From Litorivivens lipolytica (GTDB lineage: Bacteria; Pseudomonadota; Gammaproteobacteria; Pseudomonadales; Spongiibacteraceae): DNA of 64,000 nucleotides. Location of the stretch: the NCBI RefSeq assembly GCF_014191715.1, contig NZ_JACHWY010000001.1, forward strand, positions 868,001 through 932,000. Direction: 5' to 3'. Under the pieces are notes generated by a model that searched no databases, had not been told where the DNA came from, and was given only the letters and a program-made list of their open reading frames with translations. A program made the position numbers and the translations under genes. Below are positions 27,721-36,904 of this stretch, one piece after another (within the stretch, counting starts at the first letter, position 1; the number at the start of each line of letters is the position of its first letter).

Positions 27721-30131
27721 CTTAGTTCTGCTCCTCTCGCTCGCTCCGGCCCAAACGGTTTAGTCAGCAAAATCAGCGCCGGCATAAACAGCAAATCCGC
27801 TACCAGCGCCACCAGAATGGCCGCGCCCAGCAAAATGCCGAAACTGCTGATCACCGCCATACTCGACAGCAGATAGCAGGAGAAGGCGCCGATCAAAATA
27901 ATCGTCGTCACCAGCAACGCTGGCCCCACATCATTCAAGGCCAGTTTGACTGACTCGGCGTAGTTGCCGGTTTTGAGGAAATGCCGCCGCAGGTTAATGA
28001 CCAGATGGATGGTGTCATCCACCGCAATCCCGATGGCAATGGTCGCCAGCAGCAACTTGACGTAATCGAGATGTATGCCAAGCCAGCCCATCACCCCCAT
28101 CACCACAATCACCGGCGCCATATTGGGAATCATCGCCAGCAAGGCCACTTTGATTGAGCCGAAGGCAATACAAAGAATAATCGCCACGCCGACAAAAATA
28201 AGACTGTAACCGATCAACTGAGTGCGACTGATATATTCCGCCATCACCACCCACATCAAGCCAACCCCGGTTTTCTTCAGCTCCGCGTTCGGTACAGGGT
28301 TCTTTTCAAGGTAGTCATCAATATCCGCCAGCAGTTTTTTCAGGTTGGCGGCCTGAGTCATTTCCACCCGCAGTTCCACCACGGCCTTGGAATAGTCCCG
28401 GGAAACGTAGTCGTACACTTCCTTACCGCCCGAGAGCTCATATACGAAAAAGTACTGGGAGATCAGGGTGTCGTTGTCAGACAGGCGATACCACTCCGGG
28501 TTATCGCCATGAAAACTGCGGTTGATGTCTTTCTGCAGGTCCGCTACCGAAAAGGAGTTCTTTACGTAAGGCTGAGCTTCACTAAAGGTCTGAAGGCCTT
28601 CCAGGGCTTTCAAAAATTCGGCGTTTTTGACGCCATCGGACTGTTTGGTGTCAAAGATATAAACCACACTCAGAATGCCACCCATTACATCTTCGACAAT
28701 CTCTGTGTGCTGGCGCCATTCAACATGGGGTTTGAATTCTTCGAGGAAGTTAAAGTCCACCTTCAGCATCGCAACACCGGCCAGACTCCCCGCCAGAATC
28801 AGGCCGCCGCCCCAGACCAGCCGGCGCGGATAGCGCACACACCATTCGCCACAGCGCTCGGCCACCTTCAATACAAAGGGCTGCACGTAGGGTTTGCCGC
28901 TCTGTTTATGCTCGCGGCCACTGCCGAGAAAAACCACCAGCAAGGTTGTGGACAAGACAAAGGTGCACATCACGCCGATGGCTGCGTACATGGCCATCTC
29001 GCTGAGGGCCTTCATCTCAGATACCGACATCACCAAAAAGCCCATCGCGGTTGTAACCGCAGCCATCAAACAGGCACCGCCCACTTTTCCTATGGCACCC
29101 TGCACCGCCACAGCGCGCGAGTCGCCTCGGGCCAGGCGCCGCTGATACTCAAGAATGATATGTACCGACTGGGCAACGCCGACGCCGGCGATCAGCGTGG
29201 GAACAATGCCAAAGAACATTCCCAGCACCCAGCCAAACAGACCCATAAAGCCGGTCACCAGCAGCAAACTCAGAATAACCACCGCCAGTGGCCCGAACAT
29301 GCCAAGCAGGCTGGCGCGGAACAAAATTAGGGAAAACACCGCCAGCAGTAGCAGTGTCAGCGGAATGCCGACCGAGGAATCCTCCATAAACACGATGTTA
29401 TAGGCGGCGTTCATCGCTACATCACCGGTCTGGTAGAACTCGATGCCGTCAAATTCCGGGCTCGCCAGAATCTCCCGGATGGCGGCGTCACTGACCTGAG
29501 GGTAGAGGTTGTCAAGGGCGGAGCCGCGCGCCGGGTCGAGCATGATCTCCGTCATGGGATCAACACTGCTCTTTTCCATCTCCAGAATGATGGCCGCGTA
29601 CTCGCCGGTTTTATCAATCAGGAAATCCACATAGAGCGGCCGGCTCATCACCAGATCACGAAGTTCCAGCAGTTCTCCCTGGGATTGGGGCACTCGGCGC
29701 ATCAGCTTCCTGACACTGATGGTGTCTTCGTCTGCGCGGATAAACTCGGTATTGGTCAGGCTGGTGACCTCATGAACAAAGGGCACTTCATCTTCCAGGC
29801 GCTCGGTAAGCCGGTGAATTTTCTGCACCGCCTCCAGATCAAAAGGGCCGTGCTCGGCACCGGGCACCCGATACAGGATGTAGCCGATCTCGTCGGAGCG
29901 GAACTGCTCTAGATAATCCATGTAGGCGATATAGCTTGGGTCACCCCGATCAAAGTAGGCGTCCAGACTGTTGTCGCTGACTACCTTGCTGGAAAAATAC
30001 AGCGAACCACCCAGCAGCATCAGGCAGAACAGCCCCACGACCCAGCGGTGGCTGATAGCCCAGGCGGCGAGCCCTTCAAAGGCTCGATCAATGCGATCGA
30101 CCAACTTCGCGGGCGCAGAATTTTCTGACAT
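27717..30131 (-). CDS. Second RND superfamily exporter (MMPL type)
   Basis: An 804-residue protein of the same COG1033-like exporter group as the one 5 kb upstream, with GVGVAQSVHIILEYQRRLARGDS in repeat 1 and IAIGIAVDDTIHLVINLRRHF in repeat 2. It has about twelve membrane helices and two large periplasmic loops (about residues 60-240 and 470-620). It is transcribed toward the TetR gene and overlaps its end, so expression of one strand may affect the other. Confidence 0.88.
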   Translation of the reverse strand: MSENSAPAKLVDRIDRAFEGLAAWAISHRWVVGLFCLMLLGGSLYFSSKVVSDNSLDAYFDRGDPSYIAYMDYLEQFRSDEIGYILYRVPGAEHGPFDLEAVQKIHRLTERLEDEVPFVHEVTSLTNTEFIRADEDTISVRKLMRRVPQSQGELLELRDLVMSRPLYVDFLIDKTGEYAAIILEMEKSSVDPMTEIMLDPARGSALDNLYPQVSDAAIREILASPEFDGIEFYQTGDVAMNAAYNIVFMEDSSVGIPLTLLLLAVFSLILFRASLLGMFGPLAVVILSLLLVTGFMGLFGWVLGMFFGIVPTLIAGVGVAQSVHIILEYQRRLARGDSRAVAVQGAIGKVGGACLMAAVTTAMGFLVMSVSEMKALSEMAMYAAIGVMCTFVLSTTLLVVFLGSGREHKQSGKPYVQPFVLKVAERCGEWCVRYPRRLVWGGGLILAGSLAGVAMLKVDFNFLEEFKPHVEWRQHTEIVEDVMGGILSVVYIFDTKQSDGVKNAEFLKALEGLQTFSEAQPYVKNSFSVADLQKDINRSFHGDNPEWYRLSDNDTLISQYFFVYELSGGKEVYDYVSRDYSKAVVELRVEMTQAANLKKLLADIDDYLEKNPVPNAELKKTGVGLMWVVMAEYISRTQLIGYSLIFVGVAIILCIAFGSIKVALLAMIPNMAPVIVVMGVMGWLGIHLDYVKLLLATIAIGIAVDDTIHLVINLRRHFLKTGNYAESVKLALNDVGPALLVTTIILIGAFSCYLLSSMAVISSFGILLGAAILVALVADLLFMPALILLTKPFGPERARGAELS

Positions 30132-30350
30132 GGGCGGTATTTCCTTGTTATCGTTATGCGATGTTCAGTGTGCCCCAAACTGTACCGCGATTGCCTACAA
30201 AAAGTTAATGATTGTCGCTACTTAGCCGCAGTGCTGGCTTGGCCGAAATGACAAGCACTGATAGCACATTCCACTATATCCCCCTCGCAACCCTTTCGGT
30301 ATCATGTCCAGACCCTAGGCTGACTATCGAAGATTGAGACCCTAATACTG

Positions 30351-31511
30351 ATGTCTGAGCAAAAGCCCCCTATTCTCTGGCCGCAAACCCTGATGTTTGC
30401 GATCACCTTTGCCGTCGCTGCCATCGGCGTACCTTGGTACGGTTTTACCGTTGGCTTCCACTGGACCCAGTGGCTTGCCTTCGTCGTAATCCTCGGCGCC
30501 AACGGCATGTCGATCACCGCCGGTTACCACCGCCTGTGGGCCCACAACGCCTACAAGGCCCACTGGTCACTGCGCCTGTTTTACGCCCTGTTCGGTGCCG
30601 CCGCCTTCCAGAACAGCATTCTGATCTGGGCCTCTGGCCACCGTCGTCACCACCGTCATGTGGATGACATCGATCACGATCCCTATTCCGCCAAAAAAGG
30701 CCTGTGGTTCTCCCACATGGGCTGGATGATTCGCGACTATGAAGCGGGCCGTGACGATTTCTCCAACGCCCCGGATCTGATGCGCGACAAGATCGTGATG
30801 TGGCAGCACAACCACTACATGAAGATCGCCCTGTTTATGAACGTTGCCCCCGCTGCCTTCGCTGGCTGGCTCTGTGGCGATGTCTGGGCGGGCATTCTGC
30901 TGGCGGGCTTTCTGCGCCTGGTGGTCAGCCACCACACCACCTTTTTCATCAACTCGCTGGCCCACTTCTGGGGTCGCCAGCCCTACACTGATGAGAATAG
31001 TGCCCGTGACAACGATATTCTGGCGCTGTTTACCTACGGTGAGGGCTACCACAACTACCACCACATTTTTCAGAATGACTACCGTAACGGCATTCGTTGG
31101 TGGCACTTTGATCCCACTAAGTGGCTGATCAAAACCTGTTCGTGGCTGGGGCTGACCTGGGATCTGAAAAAGGTACCGGACTTCAAGATTCAGCGTGCCA
31201 TTGTCGCCATGCAGTTCCGCAAGGCCGAAGAAAAGCTGAAACAAGCCAAGGCCGTGGACGTGGGCGCAGTAACGGCCTTCCTGGAGCAGGAATACCAGCA
31301 GTTCTCTGCCAGCCTGCAGGAATTTAAGGAGCTGAGCCAGAAAACCTATGCCGACAAGGTGCAGCAGCTGGCGGAAAGCAAGGAGCGCTTACAGCAGAAA
31401 TGGGAAGAAGTCTCCCTGAAGAGCCGCTGCAAGGAACTGGAGTACAACTTGAAGATGCAGGCCCGCAGACTGCGGGTGCTGACTCTGGAGCTTCAGGCTG
31501 CTACAGCCTGA
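30351..31511 (+). CDS. Delta-9-type acyl-CoA desaturase with C-terminal helical extension
   Basis: A 386-residue membrane fatty acid desaturase that introduces a cis double bond using O2 and a di-iron centre. The three histidine boxes are HRLWAH (residues 60-65), HRRHH (97-101) and HNYHH (234-238). Membrane helices flank the boxes. Residues from about 280 to 386 form a charged, glutamine- and glutamate-rich, probably coiled-coil tail absent from short bacterial desaturases. It may be an interaction domain. It stands alone, with a terminator after it. Confidence 0.93.
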   Translation: MSEQKPPILWPQTLMFAITFAVAAIGVPWYGFTVGFHWTQWLAFVVILGANGMSITAGYHRLWAHNAYKAHWSLRLFYALFGAAAFQNSILIWASGHRRHHRHVDDIDHDPYSAKKGLWFSHMGWMIRDYEAGRDDFSNAPDLMRDKIVMWQHNHYMKIALFMNVAPAAFAGWLCGDVWAGILLAGFLRLVVSHHTTFFINSLAHFWGRQPYTDENSARDNDILALFTYGEGYHNYHHIFQNDYRNGIRWWHFDPTKWLIKTCSWLGLTWDLKKVPDFKIQRAIVAMQFRKAEEKLKQAKAVDVGAVTAFLEQEYQQFSASLQEFKELSQKTYADKVQQLAESKERLQQKWEEVSLKSRCKELEYNLKMQARRLRVLTLELQAATA

Positions 31512-31528
31512 GGGACTTCAAGCTAACG

Positions 31529-31559
31529 AGAAAGGCTGCCTTAGGGTGGCCTTTTTTTA
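31529..31559 (+). terminator. Rho-independent terminator of the desaturase gene
   Basis: AAAGGCTGCC pairs with GGTGGCCTTT (two G-T wobbles) around a TTAG loop, followed by a T run, about 20 bases after the stop codon. Confidence 0.8.
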
Positions 31560-31588
31560 TGGCTCTGTTCCGTCTTGAAATAGGTTGG

Positions 31589-31685
31589 CCCCTCACCCCA
31601 ACCCTCTCCCAAAGGGAAAGGGAGCAAGCGCAGGAACCAAGAACTTAGGTACCCTCTCCCACCGGGAGAGGGACAGGGTGAGGGG
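31589..31685. repeat. REP-like intergenic inverted-repeat element
   Basis: A roughly 97-base element with outer inverted ends CCCCTCACCC...GGGTGAGGGG and inner repeats ACCCTCTCCC...GGGAGAGGG on both sides. The CCTCACCCC-AACCCTCTCCC pattern is a common dispersed intergenic repeat of proteobacteria. It lies between the convergent desaturase and antiporter genes and ends just before the last codon of the antiporter operon. Only this copy was noticed in the window. Confidence 0.75.
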
Positions 31686-31689
31686 ATAT

Positions 31690-33393
31690 TCAGGCAGTCC
31701 AGAAGTAACTAAACACCACATAGAAGCCCAGCAACACCGAGACCCACACCACCATCGCACCGGTGGACAGGTTCGACGAGAAGACGCCATTGGGGCCAAG
31801 GGTATGACTGGCTTTTGCCACCACACCATCCAGGGTACGCAAGGCAACGCCGCGCACCGCCTTATCGGCTGCCCACACACCGTTCAGCACAGCCGTGGTC
31901 ATTCGCGGCAGCAGGCGGCGATAGACCCAGTCAAAATCCAGATTGGTGGATTTGATCTCTTCCGGGTACCAGCCCTTGCGCATCAGTACCGCGAAGGCCA
32001 GCGCTGCAAACAGCAGGAGCTGCAGCTGAGTAATCACGTGGGCTGCGGTGTAGGAATGGTAGTCTACCGGGAACGGCAGAATGGCGTAGAGCGGATCGGG
32101 GTAAACGCCGATCGCAATACACAGGAAGGCAGTGATACCCATCGCCAGCAGCATATTCCAGGGCGCTTCCTTAACCCGATGACCGGCGTCATGGAAAAAG
32201 AAGGTAAAGAACGGCACCTTGATGCCTGAGTGATCCAATACCCCCGCCGAGGCAAACAGCAGCACCGTCCAGACGATCCACTCGCCCTCATAAGCCACGG
32301 CGGTAAGGATCATCGACTTGGTGACAAAGCCTGAGAACAGCGGGAAAGCGGATATCGACATCGCACCAATAATGCAAAACACCGTGGTCCAGGGCATGGA
32401 TTTATAAAGCCCACCCAATTCGCTGGCCTTCACGGTACCGACGCGATACAGCACCGCACCCATCGACATGAACAGGAGCGCTTTATAGAGAATATGGGCA
32501 AACGCGTGCGCCGCGGCACCGTTGATGGCCAGCTCGGTACCAATACCGACACCCACCACCATAAAGCCCAACTGGTTGTTCAGACTGTAGGAAAGCACCC
32601 GACGCAGGTCGTTTTCAATCACCGCAAAGAAGATCGGGAAGGCGGTCATAATCGCGCCAATGGTTATCAGCAGATCTTCACCGGCATAGCCACGCGCCAG
32701 CGAATAAACCGCCAGCTTGGTAGTAAAAGCCGACAAGACGACTGTGCCCGTTGGGGTCGCGTGAGGATAGGCATCCTGTAGCCAGTTGTGCAGGAACGGG
32801 AACGCACACTTAATGCCAAAGGCGATAAAGATCAGCCAGCCCGCAACGCCTTCCAGACCAATATGATCGAACGCAATGCTGCCGGTTTGCTGGTGCATCA
32901 CCAACGCACCGCACATTAAGAGCAAACCGGAGATCACTTGAATAATCAGGTAGCGGAAACCGACTTTGGTCGCGGTGGGATTACGTGAGGCCCAGACCAG
33001 CAGGACCGATGACAGAGCCGTCAGCTCCCAGTAGAGGAAGAGCGTCAGTAGATCACCGGCCAGCACCGCACCAATGGCAGCGCCCGCGTAAACAAGTGCC
33101 GCAACCTGCTGTACCCGATCCTGCACATGCCAGGCGTAAATACCTGCCAGAATCGCCGCGATATGAAAGATCACCGCCCATACAAAACTGAGGCCGTCGA
33201 TACGTCGGGTAACCAGCTCCATACCGAATACGGTGAACTGCCCAGCCGCTCCCTCAGGCAAGGAAATCAGCAAAGCCAGCGTCGCCACCGGCACAACAAC
33301 AGCCCACACACCTAAAGCGCGCTTGGGAATCACCAGCGCCACCAGACCTGCCAGCATCATTAGCAGCGCGGGATTGAGCAATACCTCACTCAT
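31690..33393 (-). CDS. Mrp-type cation/proton antiporter, third D-like subunit
   Basis: A 567-residue polytopic protein of the NuoL/M/N/MrpD family. The conserved glutamate of helix 5 is in LFLYWELTALSS, the helix 7 lysine in FGIKCAFPFLHNWLQDAYPHATPTGTVVLSAFTTKLAVY, and the broken-helix proton channel is evident. A C-terminal extension of about 100 residues beyond the core is present. Last gene of the antiporter operon. ATG at 33393 is chosen since GAGG lies 9 bases upstream; an ATG at 33408 is possible. Confidence 0.88.
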   Translation of the reverse strand: MSEVLLNPALLMMLAGLVALVIPKRALGVWAVVVPVATLALLISLPEGAAGQFTVFGMELVTRRIDGLSFVWAVIFHIAAILAGIYAWHVQDRVQQVAALVYAGAAIGAVLAGDLLTLFLYWELTALSSVLLVWASRNPTATKVGFRYLIIQVISGLLLMCGALVMHQQTGSIAFDHIGLEGVAGWLIFIAFGIKCAFPFLHNWLQDAYPHATPTGTVVLSAFTTKLAVYSLARGYAGEDLLITIGAIMTAFPIFFAVIENDLRRVLSYSLNNQLGFMVVGVGIGTELAINGAAAHAFAHILYKALLFMSMGAVLYRVGTVKASELGGLYKSMPWTTVFCIIGAMSISAFPLFSGFVTKSMILTAVAYEGEWIVWTVLLFASAGVLDHSGIKVPFFTFFFHDAGHRVKEAPWNMLLAMGITAFLCIAIGVYPDPLYAILPFPVDYHSYTAAHVITQLQLLLFAALAFAVLMRKGWYPEEIKSTNLDFDWVYRRLLPRMTTAVLNGVWAADKAVRGVALRTLDGVVAKASHTLGPNGVFSSNLSTGAMVVWVSVLLGFYVVFSYFWTA

Positions 33394-33646
33394 TGTAATA
33401 GTCCTCATCGCGCTTGATCACACGGCGCAGCCCCTTGGCGGAAAATACGATGACGCAATAAGCGGCAAAGCCAAAGATTGCGTAGAAGGCAAAGCTTCCA
33501 TCAAAACCAAAATAGGGATGCTTGTGATAAAAAAATTCGGCCACCACTAAAGCACCGCAGGCAATCCACAAGGCCCTGACAATTTTGGTGACGTTTTCCG
33601 GGCGGTCCAACCAGCGTTGCCGCTCATCGCGTTGTTCAGATGCCAT
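33386..33646 (-). CDS. Small two-helix membrane protein in Mrp operon
   Basis: An 86-residue protein with a charged N-terminal stretch, two likely membrane helices (about residues 24-40 and 50-68) and a charged tail. It overlaps the start of the third D-like subunit and abuts the second, so it belongs to the antiporter operon. I do not recognise a family. It could be an accessory subunit of the complex. Confidence 0.7.
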   Translation of the reverse strand: MASEQRDERQRWLDRPENVTKIVRALWIACGALVVAEFFYHKHPYFGFDGSFAFYAIFGFAAYCVIVFSAKGLRRVIKRDEDYYNE

Positions 33647-35094
33647 CAGGTGAGCCTCGCGGAGCGAATAAATTCATAAATATCGCTGCCGTAGATAAAC
33701 AGCGCGATACACATCAGAGCCGTAATCGTCATCGCCAGCACCGAGCTGCTACGTGCTTCCTGCAGCGTGGCACCCTCCGGAGCCGGTTTCAGGAAGGCGC
33801 GAGCCGGGATTTCCAGCAGATACACAATATTCAACAAGGAACTGATCGACAGCACAGCCAGCATAATCATGTAGCCGCTATCCAGTGCGCCCATCATCAG
33901 AAACCATTTACTCCAAACACCACCCAGTGGCGGCAGGCCAATGATCGATAAGGCGCCCAGCGTAAAGGCAATAAAGGTGATCGGCATCACCCGGCCCATG
34001 CCATCAAACTCGCTGATCTGACTTTTATGGTGAGCCACATAGAGCGCACCCGCACAAAAGAACAGGGTGATCTTGCCGAAGGCGTGCATCACAATATGCA
34101 GCAAACTGCCCGCGACCGCAGCCTCGCTGGCCAGAAACGCGCCCAAGGTGATGTAACCCAATTGCGAGACGGTGGAGTAAGCCAAGCGCGATTTGAAATT
34201 GTCCTGGCGCATGGCAACAAGCGAAGCCAACAAGATCGAGGCGCCTGCGAGATATACCAGAAACGGCGTAATCGGCAGTTTGGCAACCGTATCGATACCG
34301 AAGATATACACCACCACAGTAACGACCGAGAACACCCCGGCCTTCACCACCGCTACCGCATGCAGTAAGGCTGAGACAGGCGTTGGCGCAACCATCGCCG
34401 CCGGCAGCCAGCGGTGAAACGGCATCAGTGCAGCCTTACCAATACCAAAGGCAAACAGCACGAGCAGCACCGACAAGGCGATGGGCGAAACCTCTTCACC
34501 GAAGACACCCCCCGGCTGGAAGTCGAGATTCCCGGCAAAGAACCAGGTACCAATCATCGCCGGGATGAAAAACACAATGGAAGTGCCAAGCAGCAAGCTC
34601 AGGTAGGTGCGACCGCCCTTCAGCGCCTTTTCAGTACCCGCATGAGTGACCAATGGATAAGTACTGAAGGTCACGATCTCGTAGAACACAAACAGAGTAA
34701 ACAGGTTGCCCGAATAGGCCAGCCCCATCACCGCCGAAATGGCTATCGCGAAAAACACATAAAAGCGCGCCTGGTTGTCTTCATCGTGGCCACGCATATA
34801 GCCAATGGCGTAGAGGGTGGTGATTGGCCACAAAAAGCTGGCGACCAAACCAAACACCAAACCAAGCGGCTGCAGCTCCAGACTGATTGCCAGGCGCGGC
34901 AGAATCTCCACCAAAACTACACCGCCCTCGCCCAGGCTAAAGAGGCAAAGATTGACAATAAACAGCGCAGCCCCGGTCAGCAGGGAAATGGCTTCGCGCA
35001 GATTCGGCTGGTTTCGCGCCAGTAAAATACCCGGCACCGCCAGCAGCGGCAGCACCAGCGCAAGTAACAGAAGTTGAGTCGCTGACTGCATCAT
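33646..35094 (-). CDS. mnhD: Mrp-type antiporter subunit D (second copy)
   Basis: A 482-residue proton-channel subunit of the MrpD/NuoM family. It has the helix 5 glutamate (LFVFYEIVTFSTYPLV), the helix 7 lysine (GIGKAALMPFHRWLPAAMVAPTPVSALLHAVAVVKAG) and about 14 membrane helices. With the other D-like subunits it would couple proton movement to Na+ or K+ export. Its ATG overlaps the upstream D gene by 4 bases. Confidence 0.9.
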   Translation of the reverse strand: MMQSATQLLLLALVLPLLAVPGILLARNQPNLREAISLLTGAALFIVNLCLFSLGEGGVVLVEILPRLAISLELQPLGLVFGLVASFLWPITTLYAIGYMRGHDEDNQARFYVFFAIAISAVMGLAYSGNLFTLFVFYEIVTFSTYPLVTHAGTEKALKGGRTYLSLLLGTSIVFFIPAMIGTWFFAGNLDFQPGGVFGEEVSPIALSVLLVLFAFGIGKAALMPFHRWLPAAMVAPTPVSALLHAVAVVKAGVFSVVTVVVYIFGIDTVAKLPITPFLVYLAGASILLASLVAMRQDNFKSRLAYSTVSQLGYITLGAFLASEAAVAGSLLHIVMHAFGKITLFFCAGALYVAHHKSQISEFDGMGRVMPITFIAFTLGALSIIGLPPLGGVWSKWFLMMGALDSGYMIMLAVLSISSLLNIVYLLEIPARAFLKPAPEGATLQEARSSSVLAMTITALMCIALFIYGSDIYEFIRSARLT

Positions 35095-36563
35095 GGGCGA
35101 CTCCCCATCAGAAAGTTAACGGCTTGTTCAGAACCACCCACCGTAAGACTCGTATCAATACCGAAATAAAGATTGGCCAGTGCCATCGCCCACAGCGGAA
35201 GCAGCAGCATCAGCGGCGCTTCACTGACCGCCGCGCCGTCACGTGGCTGGAAGTAAGCCACTTCGACAATGCGCCATACATAGAACAGGGCGATAAAGGA
35301 ACCGATCAGCACCAGCGCCACCAGCGGCCACAGGCCCGACTCCATCGCCGCCAACACCAGATACCATTTGCTGACAAAGCCCGCTGTCAGAGGCACACCA
35401 ATCAAACTCAGCGCCCCGATCACCATACCGCCCATGGTCCAGGGCATGGCGCGACCGAGACCGCGGAAATCTTCCAGTCGGCTGCCACCAACCCGGCACA
35501 CCACTGCCGCCACTGCGATAAACAGTGCGGCCTTGATCAGACCGTGGTTAAACAGGTGCAGCAGCGCCGCCTGCAAACCCAGTGCATTGCCAAGACCCAC
35601 GCCGATCACCAGATAACCGATCTGACCGACGCTGGAAAGCGCAAAAACGCGTTTGACGTTGTTCTGTCGAATAGCCGCCAGTGAGGCCAGTATTACCGCG
35701 ATCGCACCCAGCAGCAGGAAGAGCTTGCCCACCGGGAACAGTGCATTGACCGCGTCCTGACCCAGCACCTCAAAGTACATGCGGATAAACAGATAGAGCG
35801 CCACTTTAGTCGCTGACGCCGCAAGAAAAGCCGTAGCCATCGACGGCGCCTGACTGTAGGCGTCAGGCAACCAGCCATGAAGCGGAAACAAGGCCAGCTT
35901 CATCGCAATACCAATCACGACAAAGGCAAAGGCCGCCGCCACTAGGCGCTGTTCTTCCAGCCCGGGCAGAAGCTGGGCCATGTCGGCCATATTCAACGTT
36001 CCCGTCAGGCTATAAAGAAAACCGATACCGATCAGGTAAAAGGTCGCACCGATGGTGCCGACAATCAGGTATTGATAGGCCGCAAACAAGGCGCGGCGAT
36101 CTCGCCCCAGTGCTACCAGTGCATAAGTGGCCAAAGAGGAGATTTCTAGAAATACAAACACATTAAAGGCATCGCCGGTGGCGACTATGCCCTGCAGCCC
36201 TGCAAAACAGAGCAGGAACAACACGTAAAAAGGCGAGTGCCGGGGCTCGGGCAACTCAGCGGTCAGGCTGCTGTTGGCCCCGATGATCACCGCAGCGGCC
36301 ACTAGGTTAATGAGCAGCAGCACGAAGGACGACAGCGCATCAATGCGGTACTCGATTCCCCACGGCGCTTCCCAACCGCCCAGTGCATAACTGATCGGAC
36401 CACTCGCCTCAACCTGCATAAACAGGGCAATACTGATACCCAGTGATAGGAGGCAGGCCAGACAGGCGAAAAGCCAGGCCGCGCGGGCCCGCTCAAGAAT
36501 CAGACAGGTTGGCGCCGCCAGTAGCGGAACAACAACCTGGAGAACGGCAAGATGACTCAGCAC
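35091..36563 (-). CDS. mnhD: Mrp-type antiporter subunit D (first copy)
   Basis: A 490-residue member of the MrpD family with VFVFLEISSLATYALVALG (helix 5 glutamate), MKLALFPLHGWLPDAYSQAPSMATAFLAASATKVALY (helix 7 lysine and following segment) and a second lysine in LIKAALFIAVAAVV. It directly follows the C subunit, the canonical place of MrpD, overlapping it by 7 bases. Probably the true MrpD of this complex. Confidence 0.92.
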   Translation of the reverse strand: MLSHLAVLQVVVPLLAAPTCLILERARAAWLFACLACLLSLGISIALFMQVEASGPISYALGGWEAPWGIEYRIDALSSFVLLLINLVAAAVIIGANSSLTAELPEPRHSPFYVLFLLCFAGLQGIVATGDAFNVFVFLEISSLATYALVALGRDRRALFAAYQYLIVGTIGATFYLIGIGFLYSLTGTLNMADMAQLLPGLEEQRLVAAAFAFVVIGIAMKLALFPLHGWLPDAYSQAPSMATAFLAASATKVALYLFIRMYFEVLGQDAVNALFPVGKLFLLLGAIAVILASLAAIRQNNVKRVFALSSVGQIGYLVIGVGLGNALGLQAALLHLFNHGLIKAALFIAVAAVVCRVGGSRLEDFRGLGRAMPWTMGGMVIGALSLIGVPLTAGFVSKWYLVLAAMESGLWPLVALVLIGSFIALFYVWRIVEVAYFQPRDGAAVSEAPLMLLLPLWAMALANLYFGIDTSLTVGGSEQAVNFLMGSRP

Positions 36564-36904
36564 GACTTATCCTGTTCCAGTATGACATCTTCCTCGACGC
36601 TTCCATAAGCGCGCTTGATCCGCAGCACCAGCGCCAAGGCCAGTGACATGGTCGCAATGCCCACCACAATCGCGGTGAGAATCAACACCTGCGGCAAGGG
36701 GTTGGAATACAGCTCCGCGCCGTCTATGACGATGGGCGCGGTTCCACCACTTACCTTGGCCGTGCTGATATAAAAAATGAACACAGAGGTCTGAAAAATA
36801 TTCAGGCCAATCAGTTTTTTGACCAGATTCCCCTGTGCCATGACGATGTAAAGCCCCATCACCATCAACAGCACCACGATCAGATAGTTATAGTAATCAG
36901 CCAT
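36557..36904 (-). CDS. mnhC: Mrp-type antiporter subunit C (NuoK-like)
   Basis: A 115-residue, three-helix NuoK homologue. The segment LVKKLIGLNIFQTSVFIFYI and the following NPLPQVLILTAIVVGIATMSLALALVLRI are typical of MrpC, including the PQ-L-LTAIVVG motif. Begins at the final base of the MrpB fusion and overlaps the next D subunit. Confidence 0.93.
   Translation of the reverse strand: MADYYNYLIVVLLMVMGLYIVMAQGNLVKKLIGLNIFQTSVFIFYISTAKVSGGTAPIVIDGAELYSNPLPQVLILTAIVVGIATMSLALALVLRIKRAYGSVEEDVILEQDKSC

Noticed and set aside
31593-31880. A 95-codon reverse-strand frame reading through the repeat element.
   Set aside because: Its C-terminal part is a translation of the repeat and its N-terminal part is out of frame with the antiporter gene; a known type of artefact.
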